Below are positions 25,709-37,540 of a DNA stretch of 64,000 bases, piece by piece. The stretch comes from Loxodes magnus. Lineage: Eukaryota > Ciliophora > Karyorelictea > Loxodida > Loxodidae. The notes under the pieces were generated by a model. The model made no database searches, was not told the DNA's origin, and saw nothing but the letters and a program-made list of their open reading frames with translations. Position numbers and translations under genes: made by a program. The stretch spans positions 124,001 to 188,000 of the forward strand of contig CAMPDV010000361.1 in assembly GCA_946699065.1 (NCBI GenBank), read 5' to 3'. Position 1 is the first letter of the stretch; each line of letters begins with the position of its first letter.

Positions 25709-26597
25709 AAAAAAATATGGAAGGCTTAAAGAAAGCTTTCTACACACCTCCAGGAAATAGGAGAGGAAACCAGAAGCCACTCTTAATCAGTCGTCTTACA
25801 CTTAACCCTAATCTTCTTCTTAATAAGACTAAACTCTGGTGAAGTAATTTTAATCTTCCTTACCCAGGGAAGAATACCCAATTGCTAGAATAAGCCATGA
25901 ACTCACTCCGTCAGCGCAGGAAAAGCCAAGGAAGCAACCTAAGTCGGCTCTACATTAGGAGGTGTCGGAAGTTTATCCATCCGGATAGTTGAGCATAGAA
26001 CAACTAATCAAGGTAGTCATAAACCTATAGGAAGAGGTTAAGAAGCTCAAGAGGGAAAATACGAAGCTAATGGATTTAATTGAGCAACAGGACTCAAGAG
26101 AGCTTCGAATGGCAAATTGGGAAAGGGAGCTTGACATTCTCTGGAAGTATCAGTAGGAAGAGTTGAAACAGATGAGCGCCTCAATAAAGACTATACAAGA
26201 TTAGAATAAGGAAATAATATTAAATTAGAGACAAGAAATTCCTAAGATCGACAAAATGGAAATAGAAGAAGAGCAGGTAATCAAGATGGAGCCGGCTAGA
26301 AAGATAAAGAAGAAATGTTACTTTTGTAAAAGCCAGAATCATCTGTACAGAAGATGTAAGAAATTCTAGAAATTCAAGAAAGAATACTGAATTAAAGAAG
26401 AAAAGGAAAGGAAGAAACTGTATTGCAACAAAGACGGACAAATATACAAGAAAAAATAAAAACAATCAAGAACTTCAAGAATAGAGAAGATGAGAATTGG
26501 GACAAGAGAGAATCAAGAAGAAAAACCACCAAGATTAAAAAATTTTTATTTTATGCGGCGGCTTGAAGCTAATGCAGAACATTTAAATTGAATTGAA
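25709..26597 (+). mobile_element. ORF1-only retroposon with empty site in Q
   Basis: Absent from the matching place in Q (about 55920). It is flanked by ATATATTTTAG on both sides (ending at 25708 and within 26603-26617), which fits an 11-bp target-site duplication. The body is one ORF1 with no reverse transcriptase. The 3' end is an ATTGAATTGAATTGAA tail, a short simple-repeat tail as in several LINE clades. I infer a non-autonomous element moved in trans by a LINE. Confidence 0.72.
25717..26586 (+). CDS. LINE ORF1 protein, CCHC zinc knuckle
   Basis: ATG at 25717 (MEGLKKAF). The first frame meets TGA near 25842, and a shifted frame continues in the open to TGA near 26586 with one internal TGA (26392). 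Residues following the shift include a long E/K/L-rich region with coiled-coil character (about 26020-26230). KMEIEEE follows, then the knuckle CYFCKSQNHLYRRC (CX2CX4HX4C, about 26318-26360), then LYCNKDGQIYKKK. The last motif recurs in other ORF1 genes here. It is expected to bind element RNA. Two disablements at most. Confidence 0.78.
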
Positions 26598-26660
26598 TTG
26601 AACTATATATATTTTAGTTACTATAGTTATTGTTTTTATTATATATATAAATTTTTTATT

Positions 26661-27146
26661 AAATCGCCATAGTTGTTCGAAGGTGAATAACAAGGGATGG
26701 CTTCATCAGAGGTTGGGGAAGTTAAGTACCCATAATCGACTTTATGACTTCCTCTGCTTTGGCTTGGCCTCGAGACATCTGCTAGTTTGACCTTCAGCAC
26801 TGGCTTCGTTTATTTTTAATTCTGGAACTAAAAAGAAATAATATTGCGAGCTTCATCAGAGGTGGGGAATTTAAGTACCCGTAATTGACACATGTCGTCC
26901 TCTGCTTTGGTGATGCAATGAGACGCAACCCTGCCATGTCCTTGAACCTCCAGCAAGTATTAAAGATTACGAGTATTCTGAAATTATATCAATATTAAAC
27001 ATTTTTATCAGTACTGAATAAATTATACCAGTATTGAACAAGGTTTATCAGTATCTGATAATTTTATTAGTAGCAAACATTCTTGTCAGTATGAAACATT
27101 TTTTAAAGAGCTGCGCACCAACAAGAGAGCTACGCGCTCTATAACC
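26661..27146 (-). mobile_element. SINE-like retroposon alpha, copy 1
   Basis: Reverse complement of 46566-47056, about 90% alike by eye. Read on the minus strand it begins with the GC-rich hairpin (27143-27105) and has an A/T-rich part. It contains two copies of a motif that starts CAAAGCAGAGGA and ends CCACCTCTGATGAAG, then ends CAACTATGGCG plus A/T. No convincing protein was found. It lies immediately upstream of ORF1 at 27178 and is absent from Q. Confidence 0.72.
27105..27143 (-). repeat. GC-rich hairpin head, copy 2
   Basis: AGAGC/GCTCT and GCG/CGC arms enclose a short loop. It forms the 5' end of the minus-strand alpha retroposon. Confidence 0.75.
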
Positions 27147-27177
27147 AAATTAATTAATTTATTATTTATTAAATAAA

Positions 27178-27893
27178 ATGGCTCCTAAGAAATAATTTAC
27201 CAAAAATTAACAGAAAATCGAACAATAAAACTCTCTAATCGAAATATACTCCCTAGAAGCGGAAAACAAAAAATGCAACAATCACTTCTAGACTTGATTT
27301 AACAATTAGATTCTCTAACTTTTACTGTGCAATAATTACAAAACGAAAATTAATGGTTAAAAACGGAAATAAGCACTAAAATCTTGATGTTGCAAGGTAA
27401 TTAAAAACTGGAAAAAATGGAGCAAAAAATAGTAGAAATTAGTAAATCATACAATTTTAATCTTAATAATGATCCTATGGTAATAAAAGGACAAAATTTA
27501 AATTCTTTTTCGGATCGGAAAAAAATTGTCAATTTTTTAAAATTCCAAAAATGCTAAAAATGCTTAAAAATAGGACATAACTCGAAATATTGTAAAACAA
27601 GATGTTTTTATTGCTAAATGTTTGGATGCATCTTTAGAAGATGCTGGTATTTTCAGAAGAAACAAGAATCTAATACTTGAAAGATATGAAATAATATAAC
27701 AAAATTATACTGTTCTCCAGAAGGAAGAATTTACATGAAAAATTATATGATGGAGATTAATTACTATTGGATATAGTAAATGCTCAAAAAAGAAGGACGA
27801 GGAAGATGTTGGGATCTAATTGAGATTGAAGAAAAATTCTTAAGATCAAGAAAGGTTAAATCTGTACAACATGATATGCAATAGAAGAAGCAA
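27178..27893 (+). CDS. LINE ORF1 protein, two zinc knuckles (locus P)
   Basis: ATG at 27178 (MAPKKQF). A one-base slip near 27270 moves the reading into a frame open to the TGA at 27678. It has a coiled-coil-like region (about 27270-27440), DPMVIKGQ, and the knuckle CQKCLKIGHNSKYC (CX2CX4HX4C). A second knuckle, CFYCQMFGCIFRRC, has Cys for His; the Q copy keeps His (KVGHIFRRC). After two TGA codons the same frame continues through LYCSPEGRIYMKN to about 27893. Role: RNA-binding partner of a LINE. Decayed. Confidence 0.75.
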
Positions 27894-28385
27894 GCTCTGA
27901 AGAAGACCTGAACGATTCATTTACATCTTAAAACTCATAAACTAATTAGTGGCAAACCAAATAAAGGTGAAGTCACTTTAATAAATTATGCTATGTTATG
28001 TTTATGAATGGTTAATTTTTAATTTATTTTTATAACATGATTGATTTATTTCCTTCTTTTATATTTTAGTATCTGAGAATTTTTTTGTTTGATTTTATTT
28101 AGAAGCGGTATGATTTTTTACTTTTTTCAATGATATTTTTGAATTTTTAAATGAAAATATTTTATCTTTAAACAAAACATAATTAGAACATAAATTAAGA
28201 TATTAATTACAACTTAATTTCCCAAAAATAGCCTTAAAAGCAGACTAAATAAGTTTAAAATAAGATTATAATATCTACTATTTTTAATAATAATAAAATA
28301 CTAAATTAAAGTGTTCGTATCTCCGTAGGATTTTAAATCCCTTCAATACCTCCATAGTTCGTTCTTTGAGGTTTAAAATAAAAGT

Positions 28386-29096
28386 TCAGGAATCCTAGTT
28401 TTTTTGGAGTTTTGACACTCCCTTGAAAAAACCTCCTTCTAAATAGTCTTCAATGTCTAAATAAATCATTGACAGTTCTCTCCAAATCTCTTCACTGTTT
28501 CTTCGCTGTTTATCCAAATATATCTTACATCTCTAGTATATGTGGAATCTTAATTTGCACAGGTAGTACAGCTTGACGATCCTTCTGGGAGGAGTTATCT
28601 CTATGGGTTTTATGTAATCTAGTTTCATTTTATTTTCAGCTAAAGTTAAATTCTTTTTTCTCCAAAAATTTTCACTTCGATTTCCTGTTTCACTAATCTT
28701 TCTTCATTGCTTTAACTTTTCTATAATAATTTTTGGTTTTCTTTCTTTAATATTTAAACTTCTTCTTATATGTTAGGTATATATTTCATAAGTTATTCTA
28801 TTATTAGCTATTCATCATTTTTCTATTTCTACATTATTTTTAGTTACCACTTTTCATGTATTTGCTTGATCGTAAATATGGGAGTAAAAAGCCTCGCTTG
28901 CTTTAGTTAGTTTCTGTTGATTTAATTTCTTATTCAATTTAAGATTATCTTTATTTTTCTAAATATGGGGTTAAAGAGCCTAAGAAAATTATTATGTTAT
29001 TAAAGAAGACATGGTAGAAGAAGAATTAGCAGTCTCTGGTTTTCTTTCCTTTTTCTATGGAGCTGGAAAAAAGCCCTTCTTGAGACATTCTGCCAT
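28386..29096 (-). CDS. LINE ORF1 protein, minus strand (locus P)
   Basis: ATG at 29096 (MAECLKKGFF). The frame holds 236 codons to the TGA at 28388, with four internal TGA codons, three of which suit Trp (NT-KVV, EK--IAN, KQ-RKI). Near the C-terminus the knuckle reads YYLCKLRFHIYQRC, in which the first Cys is Tyr. The Q copy has the intact CYLCKLRFHTYERC. It faces the ORF1 at 27178 tail to tail. The terminal TGA is CGA in Q, so this protein was originally longer. Confidence 0.65.
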
Positions 29097-29512
29097 TTTA
29101 TTGAAAAATGTATTAGATAGATAAATTGAAATGAATTATGAATGATATTTTGATATTAATATAATTATATTGGAGTAAAATATTTATGACTATAGTAATA
29201 AAAACTAATATTTAAATTTTGGATATGGCTACATATTATAGTATTTACTATTATATTCCGTTTCAACTATGGTAATAAATAGCGTATTTATGATTTGATT
29301 GTTTTTAGTTACTAATAAAGACTAATTTAGATAATTTAAAGGAAAAATGTAAATATTATGCATTTGATTAATAATTTATAATATATTTACTAAGTTATCA
29401 GCTTATAGTTTTAAAGTTTATTTTAAGTTTTGTAAATTTTGCTTATTAGCTAGTATTTCTTCAATACTATCATTATAATGGATTTAATTAATTATTATAT
29501 TTAATTGATTAG

Positions 29513-31344
29513 TATCGCCAACCATCAATTTGAAAATGTATGAGTTGTAACCAAAAAGGGCTCAGCTCAAATTTTTTCTTAAGAAAAAAAATCTATAAAG
29601 GAAGCAATTAAAATGCTAAGGAAGTAAAAACTTGGTTGATGCATTTGGAAATAAGGAATAAAATACTTAAATTTAAAGAGAAAAAGATAGCGAAAGAAAA
29701 GAAAGTGAAAAAACTAAGAAGATTAATTCAAATAAAATGCTACTTTGAATTTTAAGCAAAAGCAACAAGTTTAAGCAATACTAAGGTTACTTTAAAAATG
29801 TTCGATTTTAATAGATACTTAACTACAAAATTAAATAAATAAAACGGAGATGAAACTATCAATGCCACAAAAACAGAAAGTAAAATAGGAAATATACCAA
29901 AAAAACCGAAACAACTAGAAAATAGTGACAGGAAGGAAATATGCATAAACAAACCGATGTCTCAAAAAAAATAAACAAATATATAGGAAGATTGCATCGA
30001 GTAAAAAATGAAGACATAAGTACAGAAAAATAATAAACATTAGAACAATTTGGTTTTCATGCTATTAAAGAAGAGGAACTAGGAATCCAGGATAGGAGGA
30101 TCAAGAAAAATTGGAAGTACAAGGAAATACTAATATAATAAAATAGAACAAATTAAACATAGGCACAACAAATGCCAGAGGAATAAAATAAAACAAGAAT
30201 TGAACAAGTTTATGTGTGAAAAAAGATAGAAATTATGTCAATTTAAGAAATATTTGCGGATCAAATTGATGAAGATCCTTATATATACGGATTCATAGCA
30301 ATAATAAAATTGAGCACAAAACACTGCAAAGGAGTAGCATTTTATATAAAAGATGGAATTACCATCAGACCAAAGTATTTAATATAACGGATCTCAATCA
30401 AGCAGAATTATTTTAGAGAGGAAGATTTATATGTTTAACACTTGATGATGGGTAGCATTGATAAACGTATATAGCATTACAACATCGAACTCTGATTAAC
30501 AAATACCCTTTTATGAAAATCTATAATAATTCATAATAACAGCGGAGGATTATAAATTTTAGGGAATTTTAATGCGCATATTCCTCAATTTTTATCGTAT
30601 GAGCAGAATAATGCAAGCTAATACTTATTTAACTTGATGAAAGATTATCTTTTAGAATGTAAAGATCTAAATCAAGATTCAACCTTCATCATAACATAAG
30701 GGAACTGATAATTCAAAATAGAATACTTCTTAACGAATCAATATATCACGCCTAGCATTATCAGCACAATATTTTATCAATAGAGACCAATAGGAGATCA
30801 TTACCAGACAAAATAAAGTTAAAAATTTCGGAAGAATTTCGAAAAAACCAATAAATTAAAGGGATAAACTTTCAAAAATTAAAGCAATTAAAGGTTCTAG
30901 AGAGATTCAAAGAATGATTGAAGAAAAGAGATATTTGAAACTTTAGATAGCGAAGCATATTATAAAAATAATCAGAATACGTCCAAGAAGTGACCAAAGC
31001 GATATGTGGCTTTGCAACAAATTAAGTGAGAAAATATAATATACAGCAGAAATAATAGAACTAAGAAAAAATTTCCAATAGAAGGTGAAATAAGTAAAAT
31101 ATTTAATTAGATAAGGATGCTAATAAATTGATAATTTTATTAAAATGAGATAAGAAGCGAGGAGAAAATTTAGAATGCATCAAAAAAAGATAAGAATACC
31201 TAAATTAAATATTTTCTAGATGAAATTAATTAAGGAAACTTAAAAAACAATTGAAAAGGAATATAAAAACGATTAAAGTAGAGAAAATATGCACCATGGA
31301 TATTAGTAAACGAAAAGAATATGCAGAATTTTAAGGAAAGTAGA
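29513..31344 (+). mobile_element. LINE fragment: ORF1 end and endonuclease
   Basis: Matches 43977-45832 of unit B and is truncated at both ends. It starts at the knuckle region after YRQPSI (CMSCNQKG) and runs through the endonuclease domain. Readable pieces are EIMSIQEIFADQIDEDPYIY and KGVAFYIKDG. The catalytic strand LGNFNAHI (about 30558-30582) has Asp replaced by Asn relative to the usual GDFNAH. Several frameshifts are present. No reverse transcriptase follows. Confidence 0.72.
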
Positions 31345-32344
31345 TTTGAAAGTTTATCTGCTATTTAAAAGCATTAAATCTCTTATTATCTCAAATAGAG
31401 TGTTACTAATAAAGAAAGATAGAGATTAGGATTTAAAAGCTGAGCTCTAAGACTATTTCCATTCCTTGTCCCCTCTTATCTGTTTTTTTTTAATTTTAAA
31501 TTACTAAAAGCTCTCAAATATCTTTCTTACTACTCTATCTCAAATAAGAAAATACAATAATTAAATATCTCTTCTAACTTATCCTCTTGATATATGGAGT
31601 ATAAATTATAAAATGAAGCATGAATTCTAGGTTAGAAAGTACTTGGTAATAAATTTGATAGGTTAGTCTAATTGGATATTTGTAATGTTGAGGTTATTAA
31701 ATACTTAGCTTCTAAAATCTGTAAGATATAGTTAAAGCATTTAAGGATTTATTATAATTCTAAGCATATGGTACTATTTTTAAATAATCTTGCTCTTCTC
31801 TTTATCAGTTTCTATGTACATGTTTGCAAACTAAGTTTGTATAAGTAAATAACAAATTAGAGGGAAATTTCTTGCATTAATGGTATAATTTTAAAAGTAA
31901 CTATTAATTATATCTTAACTAATAAATAGCCTATTATAGTTAATTAAGCTACTTTTATTTCCTTCAGTTTAAATAGTAGTTATCTATGTGAATAATATTA
32001 AACTTATTTTTACTAGATTCAAATAAAATCTCAATCTGCTAAGTCTTAATTATGTCAACAACTGTTTCATCAAGAGCTCAAAGGCCTAACAAGTTAGAAT
32101 GCCAATCAATTGTAAGAGATGTTTGAAAGATATTTATAAGCTTTAATAAAAGTTAAAATGTAGAAACCATAGCATCATTACACTAAAGCCTAATAATTGC
32201 AAAGCGTTCCTTCATAAAATAACCAGAGAATATTAAAAACTATTTAGTATAAGTAAAGATAATTATCAGTCTCTAACTTTATATTGCATTTAGGATAAGG
32301 GATATGTGAAGTATCTCAATAAGATTATCATTAAAATCATTAAA
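31345..32344. other. 1 kb without recognised feature
   Basis: Moderately AT-rich. The last 400 bases are less extreme than typical spacer and may be further decayed sequence inserted with the rRNA piece, but no match could be named. Confidence 0.4.
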
Positions 32345-33205
32345 GTGTAATAAAAAGGGCTTCAAGCCTCTACCAAGAGATGATACAGAAACTTTCTAGC
32401 AATGTAACTGGATGGGAGAAACCGCTAGGTAGGGAGTTTGACTGGAGCGGCACATCTGTTAAAAAATAACACAGGTATCCTACAGCTAACTCAGAGCGGA
32501 CAGAAACCGCTCACAGATCAAAAGGAGAAAAGCTGGCTTCATTCAACCTCTCATTGTCAGGATGAACTGGGAAATCATGGCATATCGATCCTTTATATTT
32601 TATGAGTTTTAAGCCAGAGGTCTCAGAAAAATTACCACAGGGATAACTGGCTTGTGGCAGCCAAGCGTTCATAGCGACGTTGCTTTTTGATTCTTCGATG
32701 TCGGTTCTTCTTATCATTGTGAAGCTGAATTCACCAAGTGTCTTATTGTTCATCCGTCAAAAGAGAACGTGAGCTGGGTTTAGACCGTAGTGAGCCAGTT
32801 TAAATTTACTGTATTGATCACTGCGTCGCTACAGTAGTCCAACTCATTACGAGAGGTACTGTTTGTCCAGATCTCTGGTATCGCCATTGGTTGAACAGCC
32901 CGTTTGGCTACGCTATCATCTGTATAGATTATGACTGAACGTCTCTAAGTCAGAATCTAATCTGGGAGCGACGCCTTCTATTTACTTATGAAAACAATAC
33001 TTTTTATATCCCCAAGCTCTCCTCATTTCTGTTAGCAGAATAAGAAAAACTAATCACATGCAAGCAGATAGGATAGATCCTTTGTAGACCACTAAGTATT
33101 GGCCTGGGGTTGTACATATGAGAGTAAGCTTGCCTTATGATTTGCTAAGACTTTTCCATGGTTACCCGATCTATCACTCTACGCAGCTTTTATTCTACTT
33201 ATTTG
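32345..33205 (+). rRNA. large-subunit rRNA 3' portion, probable pseudogene
   Basis: Contains the eukaryotic LSU landmarks in order: GAGTTTGACTGG then CGGCACATCTGTTA (about 32436), CCACAGGGATAACTGGCTTG (32636), GCGTTCATAGCGACGTTGCT, TTCGATGTCGGTTCTTC, the sarcin-ricin region ACGAGAGGTACT (32849), and ATGACTGAACG..CTCTAAGTCAG. This covers domains V and VI only. Universally conserved places are changed: GAGAGGAAC is GAGAGGTAC, TCGGCTCTTCCTATC has two C-to-T changes, and GTCGTGAGACAG is altered. No upstream LSU, 5.8S or SSU was seen. An old germline copy rather than a working gene. Confidence 0.85.
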
Positions 33206-33830
33206 CTTTACTTACTTTTAGTAAGATACTTTAGTTATTTTAGTTACTCTAGTACCTTTAGTTAATATACTTGTATCAGCTGATTCTGCTGGGTAATAAA
33301 TACGTTATAAGAAAATGATAGGTAAAAATTAGGAATTGGATTGTTTGATCTAGAAATGTATAAAATAATAATATGCATTAAAGTGATAGACTAAAATTAA
33401 AAGCTATGATTGAATAAACTAGAGACAGGTAGGATTGTATATTGAAAATAAGATATTAAACTAAGGATAATATTTGAATATTTGATTAGTATTAACAACT
33501 TAAATTATTGCTTTTTATATTTAAATAAAAAAATATTTATATACAATAATTTATTAAATAAAATATAGCTTTACAATTATAAATTTATTCTACATTTTCT
33601 TATTATTAATACTTTTAATGTATATAGTAAACATCCATATACTTGCTAACATTATTAAGCTTAAATACAAATTTATATTCATTTTTATTATTTTACAACT
33701 GGCAAATTTAATTATCATCATTTTGCAAATATTAACCTTGCTTTTATAAAAATGGCTGTATTTAATGAAAAGGAAATTTAAATCAATATTTTTAAAATAA
33801 ATCCTTTATAATAATCATATTTTTCACTTC
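33205..33830. other. AT-rich spacer
   Basis: No feature recognised. Confidence 0.5.
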
Positions 33831-33834
33831 GTTC

Positions 33835-34440
33835 CTAGCTTAATATTTGTTCCTTTGTTGCTCTATCTACTCCAGGCTTCATATTTTAGGGATTGATTGA
33901 ACAAATTAGAATTTCTTTACTTCTTCTTATACATGTTCCCGAACGATATTGAATAAATGGAGCTCATCATATTTCAATACTTATCTTTCAGTTTTTTTTC
34001 CTCTTTCCTTCAGTCTTCTCAATAGAGTCCTATCGTATTGCAAATTCTACATTCTTAATCTTTTTATGGTTCAAATTTGTTTAGATTTTGATTGTTGACT
34101 GTTTAATTTCTATTAATATAGCATCGCTTGGAATAATCTAACTTATTATGCTTTTCTATTCGATTCTTTAGATTTTTTTTCTTAATTTTCTAAATGGATA
34201 ATTTAATTTTCGTATAGGCAAAGTACTCAAGGCTTACTATTCTTCAATTATCATTAAATCTGTAAAAAATCTGTCTATCTATAGAAATATTCCTGTTTTC
34301 GCTTATCTGTCAACTATGTGGATTTCATTATCGTCCTCGTGCTGTATGAGATCCTTTCTTATTGTGTTTACTTTTCATGGTCCCAGCAAGAGCATATATT
34401 TATTTTTCCAGATCCTAAATTTTGTAGATAAGGGCTAAAA
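33835..34440 (-). pseudogene. LINE ORF1 fragment, minus strand
   Basis: Homologous to the plus-strand ORF1 at 51740. Both contain HEDD[ND]E..HIVDR[QK]AK (here near 34330). Further on, the knuckle position reads ECRICNTIGLYWED, so the His and last Cys are lost. Frames are broken. An old copy in the opposite orientation. Confidence 0.55.
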
Positions 34441-35230
34441 TGTTTTAACCATTTCTCTAAGGATTTGGGTGTTGTTTAAGTTTGGTGTAAAAATGTTTAA
34501 TTTAGGTAATAAATTAAGGAATTGAGTGTAGATTTGTGTATGTTAATTTTGGATGGTTATGTGTTTGTAGGTTTGTGTGTACTATTGTTAGTTTTTGAAT
34601 ATGAGATGAGTAATTTTGGTAATTGAATGTAGTTTTGAATTTGAGATAGTTATGTTAAAATAGTATTGTTTAAGGTATTTATAAAGTATTAAAGGTATAA
34701 TCTTAAATGCAATATATTGATTATTAATTAATAAATAAAGATTTAACTAAATTTAATAGAAAAACGTACTATAGGAAACTTATAGCTATTAAATTACTAT
34801 TTTGCAAATTTAAAAAACTGTCAATCAGCAAAAATGATGAAAATATTAAAATTATAATTTCATCAATTTGAAAGACTATTTATTTAATAAATTACAAAAT
34901 GATCAGATTAATAGTCTGCTAATCTTAAAAAATATGATGGAAACATAAAAAATGCAGTAATAAAAGTTTAGTAAGATAAAAGTAAAATAATTTAAGGTAT
35001 TATAAGGTAATTAAGAACTTAAAATTATTTAGACAAATTTAGAATATTTGTTTCTAAATACATTCAATATCACCATTATTTTTCACTAGAAAATTACATA
35101 GAAATAGGTAAAAATGGAATAAAAATTATAAAATTAAAATAAAAAATATAAAGAAAAAATTAATTAATATGATTATTTTAATAACTAATAATGCTTATAG
35201 ATTCCCTATATTTTAGTTACCAATTCAATT
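34440..35230. other. AT-rich spacer
   Basis: Includes G/T-rich stretches near 34480-34680. Nothing recognised. Confidence 0.45.
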
Positions 35231-35234
35231 TTAC

Positions 35235-36450
35235 ACTATAAAAACAATAAAATAACACTAATCAATTTCATTAACAACAAAAAGGAGTTATATATCTAAT
35301 TAATTAAGCAATTCATTTAATGCAGCTATATCATTCTCTTCATTTTTAAAATCAGCAACTTAATACAAATTATTTAAATCAAACTAAATCCAATTATTTA
35401 TATCTAGTTCGGAACTAACTAACTAAATCAAATCTATTTCAAGGCAAAAGTCATCATAGTTTTCAAATCTATTTGTTTTGCATATTCTTATTAACTACCT
35501 TTATAAATTAAATAGTAGAGCTAAATATTTATATGCAGACTCAGATTACAGATATGAACGATAAGGATGCAACAACGAACCAATAAATAATAACAAACTA
35601 GCTAATAAGTTATCATTATTTAAGCTTTAAGGCTTATAATCTAACAATACTTATTGTATATCTATTTCATTAATTTTTCAAACAAACTTTAATAAATCTC
35701 AGGTTATATCACAGTACTGTTATTACCCTTATAGCAATAAAGAATTACATCTCTAATCAAATTTGACTATTATATCTTGAATGCTAATCTTATACTTTCT
35801 CTTCAATTTTAGAACATAGATTACATAGTCTTCTCCTTTTTATTTTTACTCTAATACTATTACTACAAGCCAATAGATTATAGACTCTTAATAATTAATA
35901 TCCTTAACTCATAAATAAATACTTAAAGATTGATTTTAATTATACTTAAGTATGGCTCTAAATAGTTTTTAATACCTTCTTTTGATTATAGAAGCTGCTT
36001 TTCTTATTTAAAATTCCTTTTATACTGCTAATAGCTTTTCTTTTATTTCTTTATTACTAAATAGCTCTTAAAATATGAAATATTCAACCTTACGAATTTT
36101 TATTTCTTAGTAACTTTTAAATGCTTTTACCGAAGACAAAGTTTTAAGAATAGATTCAAAAATTTCTATATGTATTATTTATTTCAGTTTAAATAGGAAG
36201 GAACAATCCACCAACTGAGTTTATTTAAACTCTGTATCAGGAAGTACCCATGGGTGAAGAACAGAGCAAGAATCTTGATAGGAACCAAGAGAAGACAAGA
36301 TTGAAGAGGTATCATTTAGTGTTAATGATGAAAGATTCCAGATACTAAGGTTTCTTAAGGAGCATTCAGATAATGGACTATAGAAGACAAGATTCACAAA
36401 TGAATGCTAGAAATATGGAAGACTTCAGAAAACAATTTTTTAATTTTAAA
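35235..36450 (-). CDS. possible protein-coding gene, unrecognised
   Basis: One minus-strand frame runs about 400 codons to a TGA at 35237. It has three internal TGA codons in the well-formed part, at places where Trp fits (YL-VKD, IT-DLL, FV-KIN). Composition is balanced and acidic, unlike chance AT frames: KEKLLAVQKEFQIRKAASII, FENYDDFCLEIDL, ENDIAALNELLNQL. An IQ-like stretch AASIIKRRYQKLF lies near 35990. A leucine-rich hydrophobic stretch (about 35600) may be a membrane segment. No family was recognised. Other frames are also fairly open, so the call stays moderate. Confidence 0.42.
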
Positions 36451-37540
36451 AATCTTTATTAAAGAGCTGATCGTCATTGAGGTGCTGCTTCAAATCTTAT
36501 CTATTAATTATTTATTTTAAAGATATTTATTTCTTCTAAATTTAAATAAAAACTCACAATTTGACTATAAATTTGTAAATAGTAATTTGAAGCTTCTTAA
36601 TAGAAGTAGTTAACATAGTAAAGCTTATTTAATAAAGGTTTTAAATTTGTAAACTAGAATTAGAAATAATGTAAGCATTTCACTGTGTGATACTCTTATT
36701 TATTAGCTTTCTTTTATTTTTTAATTAAATTAGTATAAGGAAATTAGGTTAGGTTAAATATGAATTATAAGTAATAAAGTACTTTTGTAAATATAAAAGA
36801 AGAGATTAGTTAAATAAAAAGTTTAAATGAATTAGTAATAAGAAAGTGGATAATTAAATAATAATTTCTAAAATAAACAATTTAATACTTTAAACTATAC
36901 ATTTTACTTACTATAGTTACCATTTTAACTAATTTTCTTAAAATAATCAAATATTATATCACTAATTTATTATTAAATGCAAAGGAATAACTATTCTTAA
37001 TACCACCTATTTTCAATACATTAGAATCTAATATTTTACTTATTATTCAATCTAATTATAAAAGAAATCTACCCTTTTTTATTAAACAATCTAGATTTAA
37101 AACTCAAATAAGCTATTATCAATAAAAGTATAGCAAAGTTACTATAATAAGAATATAAATTCTTACATATTACTTTTGATAAAATAGACTAAAAGAAAAA
37201 AAAGAATTAAAATTGTAAAACTTTATTACGCTTAACTATTTTAAATTATATCAGTCTAATCGAAAGGAAAAAATAATTTTATTAAATTATTTTTTAATAT
37301 TAAAGTGCCTATATCCAAGATTCTAATAAATAATTTAAATTTTCAATTATGATTAATTTAAGTAATAAAAATTATTTTCATAAGATGAATTATTTTATTT
37401 TATAAATTATTAAAATAATTTATAAAATAAAAATTTAAAAATAAAAAACCATAATTTGTTAAAATTATTTTTTAAGAAAAATTTTAAGACAAAGAAGCAT
37501 ATCCCTAGGCAGAATATCCTTTCTTCTTTTTAAATATAAA
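36450..37540. other. AT-rich spacer
   Basis: No feature recognised. Confidence 0.5.

Larger units (their letters stand above)
25470..29512. repeat. duplicated locus P
   Basis: Aligns by eye with locus Q (55655-58282) from about 25470 to 29512, ending in the shared TTTAATTGATTAGT. P carries two insertions absent from Q (25709-26597 and 26661-27146). In P the plus-strand ORF1 is in its original orientation. At 29513 the sequence switches to LINE sequence related to unit B. Confidence 0.8.

Noticed and set aside
32511..32753. Open frame of 80 codons inside the LSU piece
   Set aside because: It is an antisense shadow of rRNA sequence.
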